DNA of 64,000 bases from Amoebidium appalachense (GCA_963693365.1 CAVNZM010000003.1:3162001-3226000), one strand, 5' to 3'. Shown: positions 1 to 28,008, counted from the first letter of the stretch. Notes: generated by a model not told the origin, from the letters alone. Numbers and translations are program-made.

Positions 1-34
<34 letters not shown>

Positions 35-189
35 GAGGGAGTTGTGTTGTGTTGTGTTGTGTTTGTTTTGTGTTTGTGTTGTGTTGTGTTGTGTCGCTGT
101 GTGTGTGTGTGTGTGCGCGCGCGCGTACGCCACGGTGTGTGTGTGCCACAGTGTGCACCACGGTGTGTGTGCGTGTGTGTGCGTGTGTG

Positions 190-259
<70 letters not shown>

Positions 260-546
260 GATGTGGCTGTTCGCATGTGGTGGGTGGGTGGGTGGGTGGG
301 GGGGGGGGGGGGGAGGGGGGGGAGGGGGCAGGGGAGACATGAGGTGGGGAGAAAAGGGGGGATATGGTGGCTGAAGCCGTGTGAGTATGTGAAGAGAAGA
401 AATCTCTTGGTGTGACTACAAGATTTACGGTGGTGGTAACGGTGCTTTTTCTTCTTCTCCTTTTATATTACTGGGGGGGGGGGGGAGCGGGCGGGCAGGT
501 GTGAAAGGGGGGTGGGGGGGTGGGCTCGGGATGTTTTTTTCTTCAC
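1..546. other. 5' flank of the Sel1 gene: poly-G, (GT)n and G-rich low-complexity DNA
   Basis: The window opens with about 33 G's, then a (GT)n tract at about 181-255, G-rich runs at 297-330 and 473-485, and a T-run just before the proposed start codon at 547. I see no convincing exon. The opening poly-G may be the ragged end of a contig or a true homopolymer; the sequence cannot tell. Confidence 0.6.
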
Positions 547-9125
<8,579 letters not shown>

Positions 9126-9555
9126 GAAACTACTGGTTGCTGCTTATAAGGTGCAGGCGTTTGAATGTGTTGGGCACATGATGCAGGCAGATTAATTGAA
9201 ACGCGGCTGGATGCCCGTGACACTTACTCTGTCTGCAGGGTGCCACAAGGGTCGGTGGTGTCTTGGTGGTAATCATAGTAGCGGAAGGCATAGATGGGGT
9301 TGGTGGCAGATGGAAGATACTTACGTAAGAGCATATTCGACCTCAATCTACTATGAGAACTCCAGGCAGACGAAGCATTTGAAAGCCTAGTGGGTGCATT
9401 GTATCTGTGTAGAAAGGTAGCTCGGCCGGTTAGGTCTTCTTTCTATCAAAACCTTGGTTGTGTGAACATGTGGCAAAACCACGGCGGCTTAGGCCTCGAT
9501 CATTGCAACAATCATTGATTCTGATAAAAAACACTTGTACAGACTGGTGTTGAAC

Positions 9556-9593
<38 letters not shown>

Positions 9594-10056
9594 CCCCCTG
9601 CGCTCCACCCCGCCCCGCCAGGCCCGCCCCGCCCGCCCGCCCCCGAGCACGGTCACAGACAGGCTGTCATATTAGGGGGTTTAGGGCCAGAAAATTGTCC
9701 CTGAAAGTCCGAAAATTGTCCCTAACTTTTTGAGGTTGGGTCCATCAATTTTCTAAAAATTGGCCCTAACAGAGCCAAATATATAAGAAAGTACACCCAA
9801 ACACGGTTGTTGGCTCTGTTAGGGCCATCCAGGCTGGTGGAAAGTTACCAAAATGGCTCCAGCGAAAAATAAATTTTACACCCTGGTCACAGAAAAAATG
9901 TCCACACGGAAAATTAGGCACCAACACCGGTAAAAATATATAGTACAAGGATCAAATTTTACCCCCCCCCCCCCCCCCCCCCCCTCGCCCCTCAAGAAAA
10001 AAAAAAGCACACACACACTTTGTGACACCATGAAAACAATATGTGTTCCAAGCAAG

Positions 10057-10099
<43 letters not shown>

Positions 10100-11687
10100 T
10101 TCCCCCCCCCCCCCCCCCCCCCCCCCCCCTGCCTCGACGCTGCTGCTGCTGCTGCCGCCGCGGCTTTCGAGCGCGGGTCATCATCAGTCCAGGATCCGGA
10201 CTGGGGCCATGTCACATGCAGCCACACCAAGCCCAATGGACTCCTGAACGTCCGGCACCCCGCCAAGGCCACTCTTAGTTCCCAGCGCCTGGGCGGCACC
10301 TTGACACACAGCCTCTGAGATTTTGGCTGAGCTTCAAGGTTCCAGAGTGCATGCTGCTTGTTGAGCAAATAATCATGGGGTATACTAGAGGAGCCCACAA
10401 GTTCATGTCTATGTGATTTGCGTTGTTCTTTGTCGCGTCCATTCAAGCGCATACGTGTGTATGCTTGTGTGTGTGTGTGTGTGTGTGCGTGCATATGTGC
10501 GTGCATGCGTGGGTTTGTCATAAACCCACGCACACGTACACACGGTGTGTACGTGTGTGTGTGTACGTGTGTGTGTGTATTGGCCGGCATGTGTGTGTGC
10601 ATGGTCGTGCGTGAGTGTGCGCGTGTATGCGTGGGTGCGTGCGCTGCGGGATCCGTGCGTGTGTTTATGTCACAGTGTGTGGGTGTGTATATGCGTGTGC
10701 GTGTGCGTGGACGTATACGCGTGTGTGATAGGTGCTTGTGGGCATTGTTGTCGTACCTGGCCATGCTTGGCAAGTCTAGATCTTCGTCTGACAGCACGCA
10801 TGCTGAAATCTGTTACGCGCACAAGCGTTTGTTCTCATTACAGGTGTGGGTATGTGTCAGTAGCACGAATGCACGTAAGAATTTCTGCGCAGATGCTTAA
10901 GGCTCATATGCATGTATTAAAACACGTGCACCCTCCGTCATCACCAGCATCCCAGCAAGTTCAGGCTCCACATGGGCCACGGCCATGTCGCGTACATGCA
11001 AGCACATTCTTGTGTGCAAGATTCTGTGCAGCCTGTTTTGAGTATGTTTAGTTTTGAGTACCATACAGTAGAACCTCTTCGTTTTCGATGACACTCAATA
11101 TTTCATGTCTACCACCTTTGCACATTGGAGAATAGCTTGAACCTTGGTTTCCAGCTCAAAAAAAATTTCTGGACGGTGCGAGTGAGACTGGGGTCTGGGC
11201 GTCCGCAAGTTGGCGCCTTCGAAACAACCCAATCATCGAACGAATAAGGTGCGTTCCTATCCAATCAGGGCACATGTTGATGGCTTTTTCGATTGGATAT
11301 CAGCCACGTGAAGGAGACTTAGGCAAATTTCCTATTGGGCATCAGTATTGCCCAGAGGTGGGTAATGCTTTTTGCTCAAAAAGCAAAATAAAAGAACTGC
11401 AGACAAAATGCACTTGCGATGTATCTTTATGCAGAGAAAACATAAATATAACAAATCAGTTTTTTTATTTATACCTAATATGAATATACTGCCTGCTTTT
11501 TATCTATCACACGTGACCACGGACTGCTTACGGTGCTGCATGAGTCAGGCGCTTTTTCTTTTGTGGCGATCACGCGCGCGGTGCGCCACACAGCCAGTTC
11601 GGTGTTATCCGTGGCTACACGCATCCCCGCCGGATTCGCCCCTGTACCTCTTCCCTTCCCCATCGTCTCTGCCCATTGCCGAGCGCT
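9126..11687. other. Intergenic spacer downstream of the Sel1 gene
   Basis: Contains C-runs at 9547-9590, 9961-9984 and 10060-10130, a hairpin repeat at 9762-9826, and GT-rich DNA at about 10465-10735. A short plus-strand reading frame at about 10130-10318, beginning with an Ala run from a GCTGCTG repeat, looks slightly protein-like (DPDWGHVTCSHTKPNGLLN) and ends at a stop. It has no clear splice partner, so I do not call it a gene. Confidence 0.5.
9762..9826. repeat. 17-bp perfect inverted repeat with direct repeats alongside
   Basis: GGCCCTAACAGAGCCAA at 9762-9778 is the exact reverse complement of 9810-9826, with a 31-nt AT-rich loop. Just upstream, AAAATTGTCCCT occurs twice (9691-9702 and 9712-9723), and a related motif precedes the left arm. 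It could be a small MITE-like element or a regulatory hairpin. Confidence 0.75.
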
Positions 11688-12218
11688 ATGTGGAATGGCT
11701 GGCGACCCCCCCCGGAGGTACGGCTAGATCATAGTGTGAATATGAATAGTTTCAAGTCTATGGCTGATAGATATCTTTTTACTCTACGTGTTGAGTCCCT
11801 TCCGGTGTTAGGACCGCACAAACACCAACTACTAGTAGCCTATATGGCGGATACGGTTAGAGAGTCTCGTTCATACATAGATTCGTTTATTCGTAATGTG
11901 GTGTGGTGTAAAAACGCAAAGATGATTATGGCTTGGCGGTGTAATCGGTTTCTGGTGTCTCCTGCTCGTATGTGTAATATGTGTGGGGGGCGGTTTACTC
12001 GCGGCTGCATATCTATCAATAAATGCAACCTGTTAGCTAATGTATTAGAACCGGAGGTTATTGGCGGTTTTATTCTCTTTTCTTCATCTCTTCCTCAATA
12101 TATTCGTTTTAAGATGACTATCCTAGATCACCTTATTAATGCTGCACAGTATGATATTGTGATCCGGTGCCTTAACTTTCTGTCGGAGCTACCGATGCTA
12201 GCATCTGCTTACCCATAA
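11688..12218 (+). CDS. Uncharacterised ORF with Cys-rich motif; possible LINE-type ORF remnant
   Basis: An ATG-initiated frame of 176 residues, AT-richer in codon use than the neighbouring genes. Residues around ARMCNMCGGRFTRGCISINKC form a C-x2-C...C pattern followed by a helical stretch (YIRFKMTILDHLINAAQYD). LINE ORF2 proteins often end with a CCHC-like motif and a helical tail, so this may be the 3' end of a decayed retroelement. No RT core is visible upstream, and no introns or neighbours link it to another gene. It could instead be a small host gene. Confidence 0.35.
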   Translation: MWNGWRPPPEVRLDHSVNMNSFKSMADRYLFTLRVESLPVLGPHKHQLLVAYMADTVRESRSYIDSFIRNVVWCKNAKMIMAWRCNRFLVSPARMCNMCGGRFTRGCISINKCNLLANVLEPEVIGGFILFSSSLPQYIRFKMTILDHLINAAQYDIVIRCLNFLSELPMLASAYP

Positions 12219-13121
12219 TATGTAATAGGGGTGTCAGATCCTACGATGGCGCTCATTGTTGCCTAGCATGTACATATGTCACTGGCTGCATTTGATTGGC
12301 TGTGCTGGAAAACGCAGTAGGCCGTCGAATGTGGCTGGGCCTCCGGCAATGTCCACGCAATAAAAAGTGTGTAAACCCCGTGTGTCCTTTATATTGTAGA
12401 AGATACACAATTACACTGCTTTATATTATGTTACACTGCTTCATATTACATAACATACACAATTCGTACCCGCACGGGCTCGTATTATTTTATGAAACTT
12501 GTGACACCAACTCTACTCCGAGGGCACCAACCAACCACCTTCCAGTTGCTTTTTTCGTTCATGATTTTTGAGTTGGGTCCGCTGACAGGCAGTTTAGAGA
12601 AAAGCAACATTTAACTAGTCAAAAAGTTTTGCCCAGAAAATAGCATCTTCAGATCCTGTCGCCGGTCGTTGATATAAAACCGACCACCTGTGTAGCAAGA
12701 CTGGGTCATACGTAGAGCCTGCGAACGACGAAAGTGCCACTGTGTGTGCAGGTGGCTGCTTACACAGCACCAAGCATCAATATTTCTCTCCGTTGTGTGT
12801 GTCTAAGGTACGGTGCCTATACCCTTATACTTGCCTAGAAGAAAGCAGCAGCGGGGGGAGGGGGGGAAAGGGGGGAGGGAAGGGGAGGGGGAAGGAGAGG
12901 GAGAGGGGGGGGGGGGGCGTGGCGCTGCCCGTTCCCCCCCCCCCCCCCCCTTCTTCTTTCCCTCCTTCCCCCCCCCCCCCCCCCCCCCCCCTCCTCCCCC
13001 CTCCCTCCCTCCACTACCCCCCCTCATCCCCCTCTTTAGCCCTCGGCTTTGAGTGCCTGGACAGGAGTTACTGCAAGTGCTCACGGGCTTTCAATATGTC
13101 CACAGACTCACTTTTTTCAAA
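12219..13121 (+). other. Upstream region of the carrier gene
   Basis: Holds an inverted CCAAT box (ATTGG, 12295-12299), a small hairpin with a TATA-like core (GGTCGTTGATATAAAACCGACC spans about 12666-12688) and a purine-rich then pyrimidine-rich block at about 12850-13035. No exon is recognised before the ATG at 13122. Confidence 0.4.
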
Positions 13122-19331
<6,210 letters not shown>

Positions 19332-21055
19332 TTTATTGTTGACGTAAAATGATTTCCGTGTTTTTTTGCATTCGTATTTTTCTAATGGTGTAATGAGATT
19401 GCATGAAGTATGCAGTTTCTTTAAGCAAGAACATGGATGTATCACGGATGATGGGCTGGAAACCATCACTGTGAATCATGATGTGGTGTTTTGCAGACAT
19501 GAAGGGGATGGGGGAAGGGGAGACATGGGAGCGGAGGGGGGTTGGGCACATTGGAGCATATATGTGCACGTGCATGCACACACGTGATTATCCATGCACC
19601 CGCACATAGATATTTTGCACTGCATGCACACTGGCCATGCACATGCAAGATTGTGATGGGCACGAGTTATGCGATGGTAAGTGGGAAGAAAAATTGAACC
19701 TAGGCTAGTTTGCACCACATTTATGCATTGGTAAGGAGGTGGAAAGTGCAAATGTTGCATATACATACCTTTTTATTTCGTTTCTACACATGGTGTGTAT
19801 TATGGTGGTAATATGTTGTGTGCTGTGTTTAGGTCAATTGTGCCGATGCGAATGAATGCTAGTTCTGTAAAATGCAAGGGCCTGAATTAATAGATAGCCC
19901 GGCATGTGACATGCTGATGAGCAGAAACCACCAAAGTTTCCAAATTCCGTAAGGGGCCCGAAGCTCTTAATCGACCATTCTGGTATACCCATGTCACTGC
20001 AATGCCATGCATGCGCATGCCATATGCCACCCCAACATCACAACCGTTCCCTTCGCCCCCCCCTCCCCCTCCCCCTGCCCGCCCGTGTCGCTTATTTTGC
20101 AATTGTGTGACGTGGCGTGTGCGTGCTATTTTGTGTGACGTATGTGTGTGTGTGTTTGGGGGAAGGGGGGGGGACTCGAAGGGGCGGGGAAGTCAACACC
20201 ATGATGCATCCATATCATGCGTACATGTGTGCAGCCCCTAATTGATGCCAATTGCAACATAAGCCATGCCGTTACACATGAGCTATATATAGCCATCATG
20301 CATGGGCCCCGATAATTACAACATGTACTTGGTCCCGATCACGACCCCACAGCAATCATGTGCACAGATCTAGGAAAATGGACTTTGTCTTTTCTCGTGG
20401 ATATATTACTAGGGTGGCCACTCACACTGCAAGGCCAGTGCTGCTGCCCCTTTCGTTGGGCTGTAACTGCAACTATGATAGTTGCGTGGCGTGCCCTCAA
20501 AAGACAGATAGATAGATCATGATATACATACGTGCTGAAAACGAATTCGTCATGTTTTTGGCCTACTATATATACAACTTACTATGCCCCGTATGGCCTC
20601 GTTTTCCCATTGTGGACATCTAGCCTTGAAATCCTGATATGAACACCTCAAATTCTGGTACATTACTTCCAACCAGACATCGGATTTTCTACAACTCACA
20701 CCCTCGACATAACACATGCACAACCAACACTTCGAATGCCAAAATCAGAATCCGCTAGATCTAGACCAGAGAAACCAACACACCACACCGGCCGAGGGGC
20801 AAAACAGCAAGCCGAAATTACGAAACCAAATACGGAATAAGGTCTTCACCGCTAGATGCAGAGCTCGAGACAAAAGAGGACAAACGTTAAAAAAACCATG
20901 GTACCCCCCGCAAAAAAAATGGAACGAGATTGAACACCCCCAAGCACATCATTCTGCAAGGCCGGTTGAAAAAAACACGAAAGAACTTCACTGCATGGTA
21001 CCCCCCCCTCGAAACTTGCAAATATACCACCCCCCCAAAAAACACACCTCGCCAT
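19332..21055. other. Spacer between the convergent carrier and AACS genes
   Basis: About 1.7 kb of mostly unique, AT-richer DNA without long microsatellites, unusual for this window. A short C/G-rich stretch lies at about 20053-20190. Two similar GCATGGTACC-type motifs followed by C-runs lie at 20898-20908 and 20994-21008, just beyond the AACS stop. I see no coding exon. Confidence 0.6.
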
Positions 21056-21545
21056 CTAAGCGTTCTGCAGTGCGGGGTGGCGGTTATAGAACTCCAAACA
21101 CTCCGGGTTAGCCAGCGCACTAGCATTCTTCACCGCCTGACCCACAATCAACTTCTTCACCGCCACCTCGACCTTCTTCCCGTTGATCGTGTAGGGAATG
21201 GCCTTAGTCTCGAGGATGAAATGCGGAATGTGGCGTGGGGATAGGGCGGCGCGTATGGCCTTTGTAATCTCGTCAATGATTGGCTTGCCAAACTCGTGGC
21301 CCTCGCGCATCTTGAGGAATAGAACAACGCGCTCCTCGTCCGAATTGCCAAAGACCTGGCCCACGCACAGCGAGTCCTCAATCTGCTCGAACTTTTCGAT
21401 GATGTTGTAGATCTCCGCACTGCCAAACCGCACACCGGATGGGTTGAGAACACCTGTGGGATTAAAGAGGGCGGATAAGGTCAGAATAGTGGCCCTAAGG
21501 GTTGTGAGACGTGTGTGTGACTTCTTTCTTTTGGCTTTCTTCCCC

Positions 21546-21576
<31 letters not shown>

Positions 21577-21888
21577 AAAAAAAAAAAAAAACCACCAAGG
21601 AAGAAAGGGGGGAGGGGCATCCGAGCCAAACAAGTGCAGGGAAACAAATCTCCCATGTTGTGAATACACCCACACATTCTACATCATGGCACGGATTCTT
21701 TTACACTATACTGTGCTGAGTTCGTGTGTTTGTGTGTGTGTGTGTGTGTTGGGGGGAGGGGGGTTTGCATGTGTGTTGGGGGGAGGGGGGGTTTGCATGT
21801 GTGTTGGGGGGAGGGGGGTTTGCATGTGTGTTGGGGGGAGGGGGGTTTGCATGTGTGTTGGGGGGAGGGGGGTTGGCGGGGCGCACGC

Positions 21889-21922
<34 letters not shown>

Positions 21923-22240
21923 CCCAAAAACACACCATCTGAACGTCCCAGCATCAACACACCGCCAGTCTTTGAGTTGATCTGGCAGAAGTCACCGTGG
22001 GCCCAGACCCCTGGGAACTTGTCGAAGTATGCCGCACGGTACTTGCAGCCGTCTGGGTCATTCCAGAAGCACACAGGCATGGCCGGGAAGGGCTTGGTGC
22101 ACACAAGCTCACCCGGTACGTCGAACACGGGGTGACCATCATCGTCCCAGGCCTAAAAAATGCACAAGGTGTGGGTGAGATACGAGTGCCATGCTGCTTG
22201 ATATTCCTATTCCTATACCTACACTCGTAACTTGCTTTGC

Positions 22241-22278
<38 letters not shown>

Positions 22279-22869
22279 CCCCCCCCCCCCCCCCCAAAAA
22301 AACAAAAAAAAAAAAAAACAAAAAAAAACACACACACATACATTCCTAGATCATTGCATGATTTGACTTGTTTGAACGCTGCAGCATTCACGGGTCTCTG
22401 TTGCACCTGGCACACAGTATCACATCTTTGCATCATCGCAACATCACCACATCCTGCCCACCTAATTATTCACAGAACGACCTCATCTCTTATGTTGATA
22501 CCGACAGACAGACATCCCTCCCTCCCACACCTCCCAACCCCATCCCTTCCCCCCCCCCCCCACCCCACCCTCCTACCCCCTTCCCCCCTTTCCCTCACCT
22601 CGACAGCCATGCCCAGGTGTCTCGTCTGAATCTCCCCCTTCACGACAGGCACAGTGGGGTTCGACCCCATGAAGCAACTGCAGATGTCTGTGCCCCCACT
22701 AATGGACCCGAGAAGAACGTCAGACTTGACGTCAGAGTACACGTACTCGAACGAGTCCGGGGTCAGGGGTGAGCCGGTGGAGAGAATCGCCCTGTGAAAG
22801 GAAAAGGGGGGAGGAAAAAGGGTGTTTTGTAAGTGTTGGGTGTGAAGGGAGGTGAGGTGAGGTGAAGTC

Positions 22870-22915
<46 letters not shown>

Positions 22916-23034
22916 GTGTCCTTGATGTACTCGTGCGGCGTGGTGTTGTGAGTTGAGGGTGACCTAGTGTACGGTTGTACATTTGCGTGCATACGTGCAT
23001 GCGTGTCTGTGTATGTGTGTGTGTGTGTGTGTTG

Positions 23035-23073
<39 letters not shown>

Positions 23074-23493
23074 GGGGGGGAGGCATCGTGAAATATTGAC
23101 TGGGGGTGTATGCATGATCATGTGTGTGTGTGTCCGTGCATTTGTGCGCCACATGGGTCATGCAGGGGACGTGGTGAAAGGTGGCAAGTAGAAAAATTAC
23201 ACAGAACAGAGAATTTAATGCATGAGACACCGTGGGGAGGAGCTAAGTGGTGCTTGTGAGGTGATGACGGAGATGGTGCAAGAAAGCGTCGAGAGTGCAT
23301 AGGTGTGAGTGGGTGTGGTGGTGAGGTGACAGTGTCAGTGAGTTTGTGAGAGTTTGTGTGCTGTGAGAGTTTGTGTGTGTGTGTGTGTGTTAGCTGGTGT
23401 CAGCATGCACCTGCCGGTGCAAAGCACCAACACCCACAACGACATGCCAAGCAATGCATACCGCGCCGACAGCAATATAGCACACACAAGCAT

Positions 23494-23524
<31 letters not shown>

Positions 23525-24925
23525 CACACACACACATACCCCTCCATTCCTTTCCATCCCCTCCCCCCCATCTCCCATCACCCCCCTTCCCCTCCCCCCC
23601 CTCCCCTTTTCCGCCTAACCCCTCCCCCTTTCCCCCTCTCCTCCCACCCACCCACCCACCTCATCGTCTTGAGGCTGTGTGTCTGCATGGGCCGCATGCC
23701 ATTGTCCATGCACGTAGCAATCCACTTGGCACTGGTACCAAACACCGTGATGCCCAGTTTGTCGACCAGGTCCCACATGCTGTTCATCGTGGGCTTGAAC
23801 GGTGACCCGTCGTACACCACCAGGGTGGCACCAACTAGAAGGCCGCCAAGAAGCCAGTTCCACATCATCCACCCCGTGGTGGTGTAGTAGAAGAGCGTGT
23901 CTTGGCGCTTAAGGTCACCCTGTGAGGGGGGGAGGGGGGGGACACATTTAAATAAGTCACAAAAAAAATAGGAATTGGTGTGTGAGGTGAGATGGTGATG
24001 TGTGAAAGTGGGTGACGAAGGGGATAGCGAAGAGACAGAAAAGGAAAAGCGAGGGGAAGGGTCAACCTGAGTGGGGCGAAAAAAAAAAAAAAAAAAAAAA
24101 GAAAGAACGAAAGAATGTAAGAAGGAAAGAGAGAGAGGAAAAAGGCGTGTGTGAGGTGAGATTGCCATTGTGTGAAAGAGGGTGGTGACGTGGATGAGGA
24201 AAGGTGAGGGTGAGGAAGGAAGGGATGAAGGGAGCAAGGGAGGTAGATGAGGGGTGGGATGTGATTGAGATGGTGGTTGTGTGTGTGTGTGTGTGTGTTG
24301 GGGGGGGGGGTTTTAAATGCGTCAAAAAGTACGAAGTACACAAGAACAAACGGATAACACGATGCAGAATGCAAGCCATACATAAAGAGTATGCATAATA
24401 AGCAGAGCCCATCCTCAGGGGGGGCCCACGTCATCCACAGTACCCGAGTTTCGACCTATTCCCCTCGTAAACGAAACCCAACCCAGATACTGTTTCAGGG
24501 GGGGGGGGGGGGGGGGGGGGCAGGCAGCAATGTGTGTGTGAGTGCGTGGTGCGTGTGGCGTGTATGTGTGAATGTTTAGGTGTGGGTGTGCGCCTGTGTG
24601 TGTGTCAGTCTGACGTTCGTGTGCACGCACATCATGTTTTTGTGGTAAATATGCGCGTATGTGGGGGGTGTGTGTGTGTGTGTGTGTGTTGCCTGCCTGT
24701 GAGTTTGTGTGGTGTGCGTGTGGTTGATGGTGTGTGTGTGTTCGTGGTTGCGCACGTGTGTATGTGTATGTGTGTGTGTGTGTGGTCTGTATTTGACCAT
24801 CTGTTCAGCCTGCATTTGCATTCCTACTACCTGTCCCCATCCACACTCCATCACCCAACCATGTAAAACCACACGGCCCTCATAGAACTCTCCCAAGTCC
24901 AATTATATGCCCAGCATTGCTGCCA

Positions 24926-24962
<37 letters not shown>

Positions 24963-25623
24963 CCTCCAATACCCACTCCTGCCCGCCCTTCCCACCATGC
25001 ACACGCACACGCACACACACACACACCTGCAGGATGTGCTCCTCCAGGTGCTTGATCATGCATCCACCAGCCGAGTGGACCATGCACTTTGGTGCCCCCG
25101 TGGTGCCGCTGCTGTACATGATGAATAGGGGGTGGTTGAACGGCAGCTGCTCAAAGTGCAGCTCGGGAACAGCATCACTGTGGTCGTTGCCTGCACACAG
25201 GGAAAAAAAGGGAGATGCATGAGTACACAGAAGGAGACACCGATGCATGAGCACACAGGATGCAAAATACACACATGAGCACAAACCTCAAACTGCAGCT
25301 AGGAAACAACAAACAAACGAACCTAGTTACAAACGGTAAAGGGAAAGGAGAGCAGGCTGCACGGGCAGCCGCTGCGGCGGTGGGGGGGTGGAGAGGGGGG
25401 GGGGGGGGGGGGGGGGGGGGCACTGCAACACCCACTCCATGACAAAACCTGCACACAGGCAGGAAAACCACGATATGAATGAGCACAGAGCAGGCAACTG
25501 CAGCCAAGAAACCAAAAAAAACGAAAGCTCACACATGACACCACTGCTACTAAACCTTGGGAAAGGGGGGGGGGGGGGGGGGGGGGAGGGGGGGGGAGGG
25601 GGGGGGGAGGGGGGAGGGGGAGG

Positions 25624-25658
<35 letters not shown>

Positions 25659-26739
25659 TATGTGCGTACGTGCGTGTGTGCGTACGTGGGGAGGGGAGAG
25701 GGAAGGCGGGGGGGGGGGGGGGGGGGGGGGGAGGGGGGGGGGGGGGGTGTGCTTGTGCACACATACCCTCCATAACAAAGTCGTCCCAGGTCTGGGCCAT
25801 GGGTGATATTGCGCTTAGGTCGAAGGGGTGGTCCTTGACGAAAGGCAGGATGATGATCTTCCTGAGCTCGTGCAGCCCGTGGATCACACTCTTGAGCTTG
25901 CCCACGTGGTCGTGCACCTTGCCGTTGTAGTACACACCGTTGACGCTGATCAGCACAGACGGCTTGATCTGTCAATCATACAGTGAGCTTCATGCCCCAG
26001 ACCTCCCCCCTCCTCTCACCCCCCCCCCCCCCCCCCCCCATCCCGCGGGGCCCCCGGAACCCCTATCCCCCCCAGACAAGCACACACGCACACAGACAAC
26101 CTATCATAACCATATCGCCCCTTGTGTAGGCATGCCACCAACCACCAACATGGTGCCTGGTAGAAACCAACCACACGCTACCCCCCCCCCCCCCCCCAAT
26201 AAGTATAAATAAAAATAAAAATAAATAAATAAATACACACACACATACCCACAGGCTCTCCACAACAAAAATAACGTCACACGTTTTCTCAAAACACCCC
26301 CCATTCCTGTCCCCTCCTCCGTTTCCCACCTCCCCCCTCCTCCCGCCCCCCTGTTCCGCCCCTTCAAAAAGCCTAAAACACACACAATCCCCCAAATGTT
26401 CTAAGGGAACATGTATCTCCCCCATGGCCCAAGAAGCGCCACCTGCGTGGCCTTCCGCATACCTGCGAGAACCTATCCAGCACGCCATTGACGCCAAAGT
26501 CCGGTGACGTCCCCGACCATATAGCCCCAATGGAGGACGCAGCAAGCATGGCCACAGCAGCCTCGATGGTGTTGGGCATGTACCCGGTCACACGGTCCCC
26601 ATTGCTTATCCCCATCCTCTTGAGTGCTTGTGCAAACCGGGCCACCATGTTGCGAAGCTCGCGGTATGTCACTTTGCGGACGTCGGATGTGCCTTCATTG
26701 CAGCCAATCTATGATGGGTGGGTGCGTGGGTTAGAAAAG

Positions 26740-26779
<40 letters not shown>

Positions 26780-27289
26780 GGGAGGGGGAGGGGGGGGGGG
26801 GGGGGGGATTGTATGTGAACCGAGATGTAGGTTAGTGCTCACTCTATCTCTTTTCTCTCTTTTGTATGGCGGGGGAAGGGGGGGGGGGGGGGGGAGGAGA
26901 ATGAGAACTCGGAGCGATCAATTCTCACAGCCTTGAGTAACTCTAATCCGATACCTCAACCTCATCCACTTCACAGGCGCAGAACAATTCCACAGTCCCC
27001 CCCACCCCCCCCTCCCGTTACCCTTTTCGGTTTGCCCCCAACCACAGCATCACGGTAGAGACACTACCAAACCTCTTCAAGCACACATACGTTCCCTTGG
27101 CTTGCTCTTTCGACTGCTTGCTACCTCCCCTGTCGGCCACCCTCCATTCTTCATGCATCCCCCCCCTTCCTCCACCGCCAAAGGGTACCCACCCCTTATA
27201 AACAGCAGCCTACCTCTCACACGCCAAGCCCTCCTTCCCCCCCCCCCCCCTCCCCCCCCAAACAACTTCCCTCCTCCCCCCATTCCCCA

Positions 27290-27328
<39 letters not shown>

Positions 27329-28008
27329 CTTTCTGTTGCACGTACCAGAGCCACCTGGTCATCATTCCACCTCAGTGCGTTCTCGGCATAGTTGAGGCGT
27401 GCGCCCTTGAACCACTCTGGTACCTGGTCCATGGTTATGCTCGTGTCTATGACCTGTGAGTACTTCTGCGAGTACTGCACGTTGCCGTACTCCCACATGG
27501 CCCCCCAGAACTTGTCGTGGTACGCAACAGACCAAGCGTACAGCTCCTGATAGTTGCCTGCACAAAACAGAGCCTGTTGGAAACTACCAGCCTCAAGAGG
27601 CCCCGTACCACGATCATCCCTACACAGCCAGCCGCCCCCCCTCCCCCCTCCCCCCCCCCCCAACCACACACACACACATACACACCACCGGCGGGCTATG
27701 TCATCTGTATACCTCTAGAACAACAGAGCAACACATACTGAACACATGCTTGTAGATTTACAAAATGCTGTTGCAACCGCTATTCCCCCTCCCCCCTCCC
27801 CCCCCCGGCGCGTGCTCACACACTCCCCCCTCCCCCCATACCCAGCAACACAAGCCAAACAGATTCGAGTAAACTGTCAGAGATATTACTTACTCAGGTG
27901 GAGGCCGTTCTCCGTGTTGATTTTCTCGCGGAACTTATCCATCTCGGTAACCTGGCCCTTTGGGGGGGTCCAGAGCACCTTGACACCTCTGCCCAACCGA
28001 GAGTAAGC
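21056..28008 (-). CDS. AACS: Acetoacetyl-CoA synthetase, nine exons seen (short first exon not found)
   Basis: Ligates acetoacetate to CoA with ATP in the cytosol, feeding ketone-body carbon into lipid synthesis. Exons on the minus strand: 28008-27894, 27557-27346, 26708-26463, 25968-25767, 25190-25027, 23919-23660, 22791-22599, 22152-21936 and 21453-21056. All phases agree; the total is 668 residues against 672 in human AACS. Visible features: N-terminal AACS domain ([29 protein letters not shown]), the adenylate-forming P-loop [10 protein letters not shown] (about residues 284-293), [20 protein letters not shown]-like [22 protein letters not shown] and, about 40 residues from the end, [11 protein letters not shown] with the catalytic Lys. 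The exon at 28008 starts in phase 0, so a short upstream exon must supply the ATG; I could not choose one with confidence. Introns hold one truncated R repeat, a minisatellite and C/G runs. Confidence 0.95.
21740..21876. repeat. 27-28-bp G-rich minisatellite, five copies, in an AACS intron
   Basis: Five near-identical units of GTGTGTTGGGGGGAGGGGGG plus TTTGCAT. The G-rich half could form G-quadruplexes on the plus strand. It is followed within 30 nt by a 30-plus G-run just downstream (in the sense of transcription) of the AACS donor at 21935. Confidence 0.9.
24311..24497 (-). mobile_element. 5'-truncated repeat copy R4 in AACS intron, sense
   Basis: The last 187 bp of the R repeat, nearly identical to 3848-4034. 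On the minus strand it begins TGAAACAG right after a C-run and ends in TTTAAAA plus a C-run. It lies in the intron between exons ending at 25027 and starting at 23919. Confidence 0.9.

Noticed and set aside
33-415. Open frames of Cys-Val or His-Thr repeats, here and at every (GT)n/(CA)n tract
   Set aside because: Dinucleotide repeats are open in several frames. The products are pure low complexity and the tracts lie in introns or spacers.
22655-22680. tRNA T-arm-like GGTTCGACCCC
   Set aside because: It lies inside an AACS exon in the conserved coding frame, and no cloverleaf can be formed around it.
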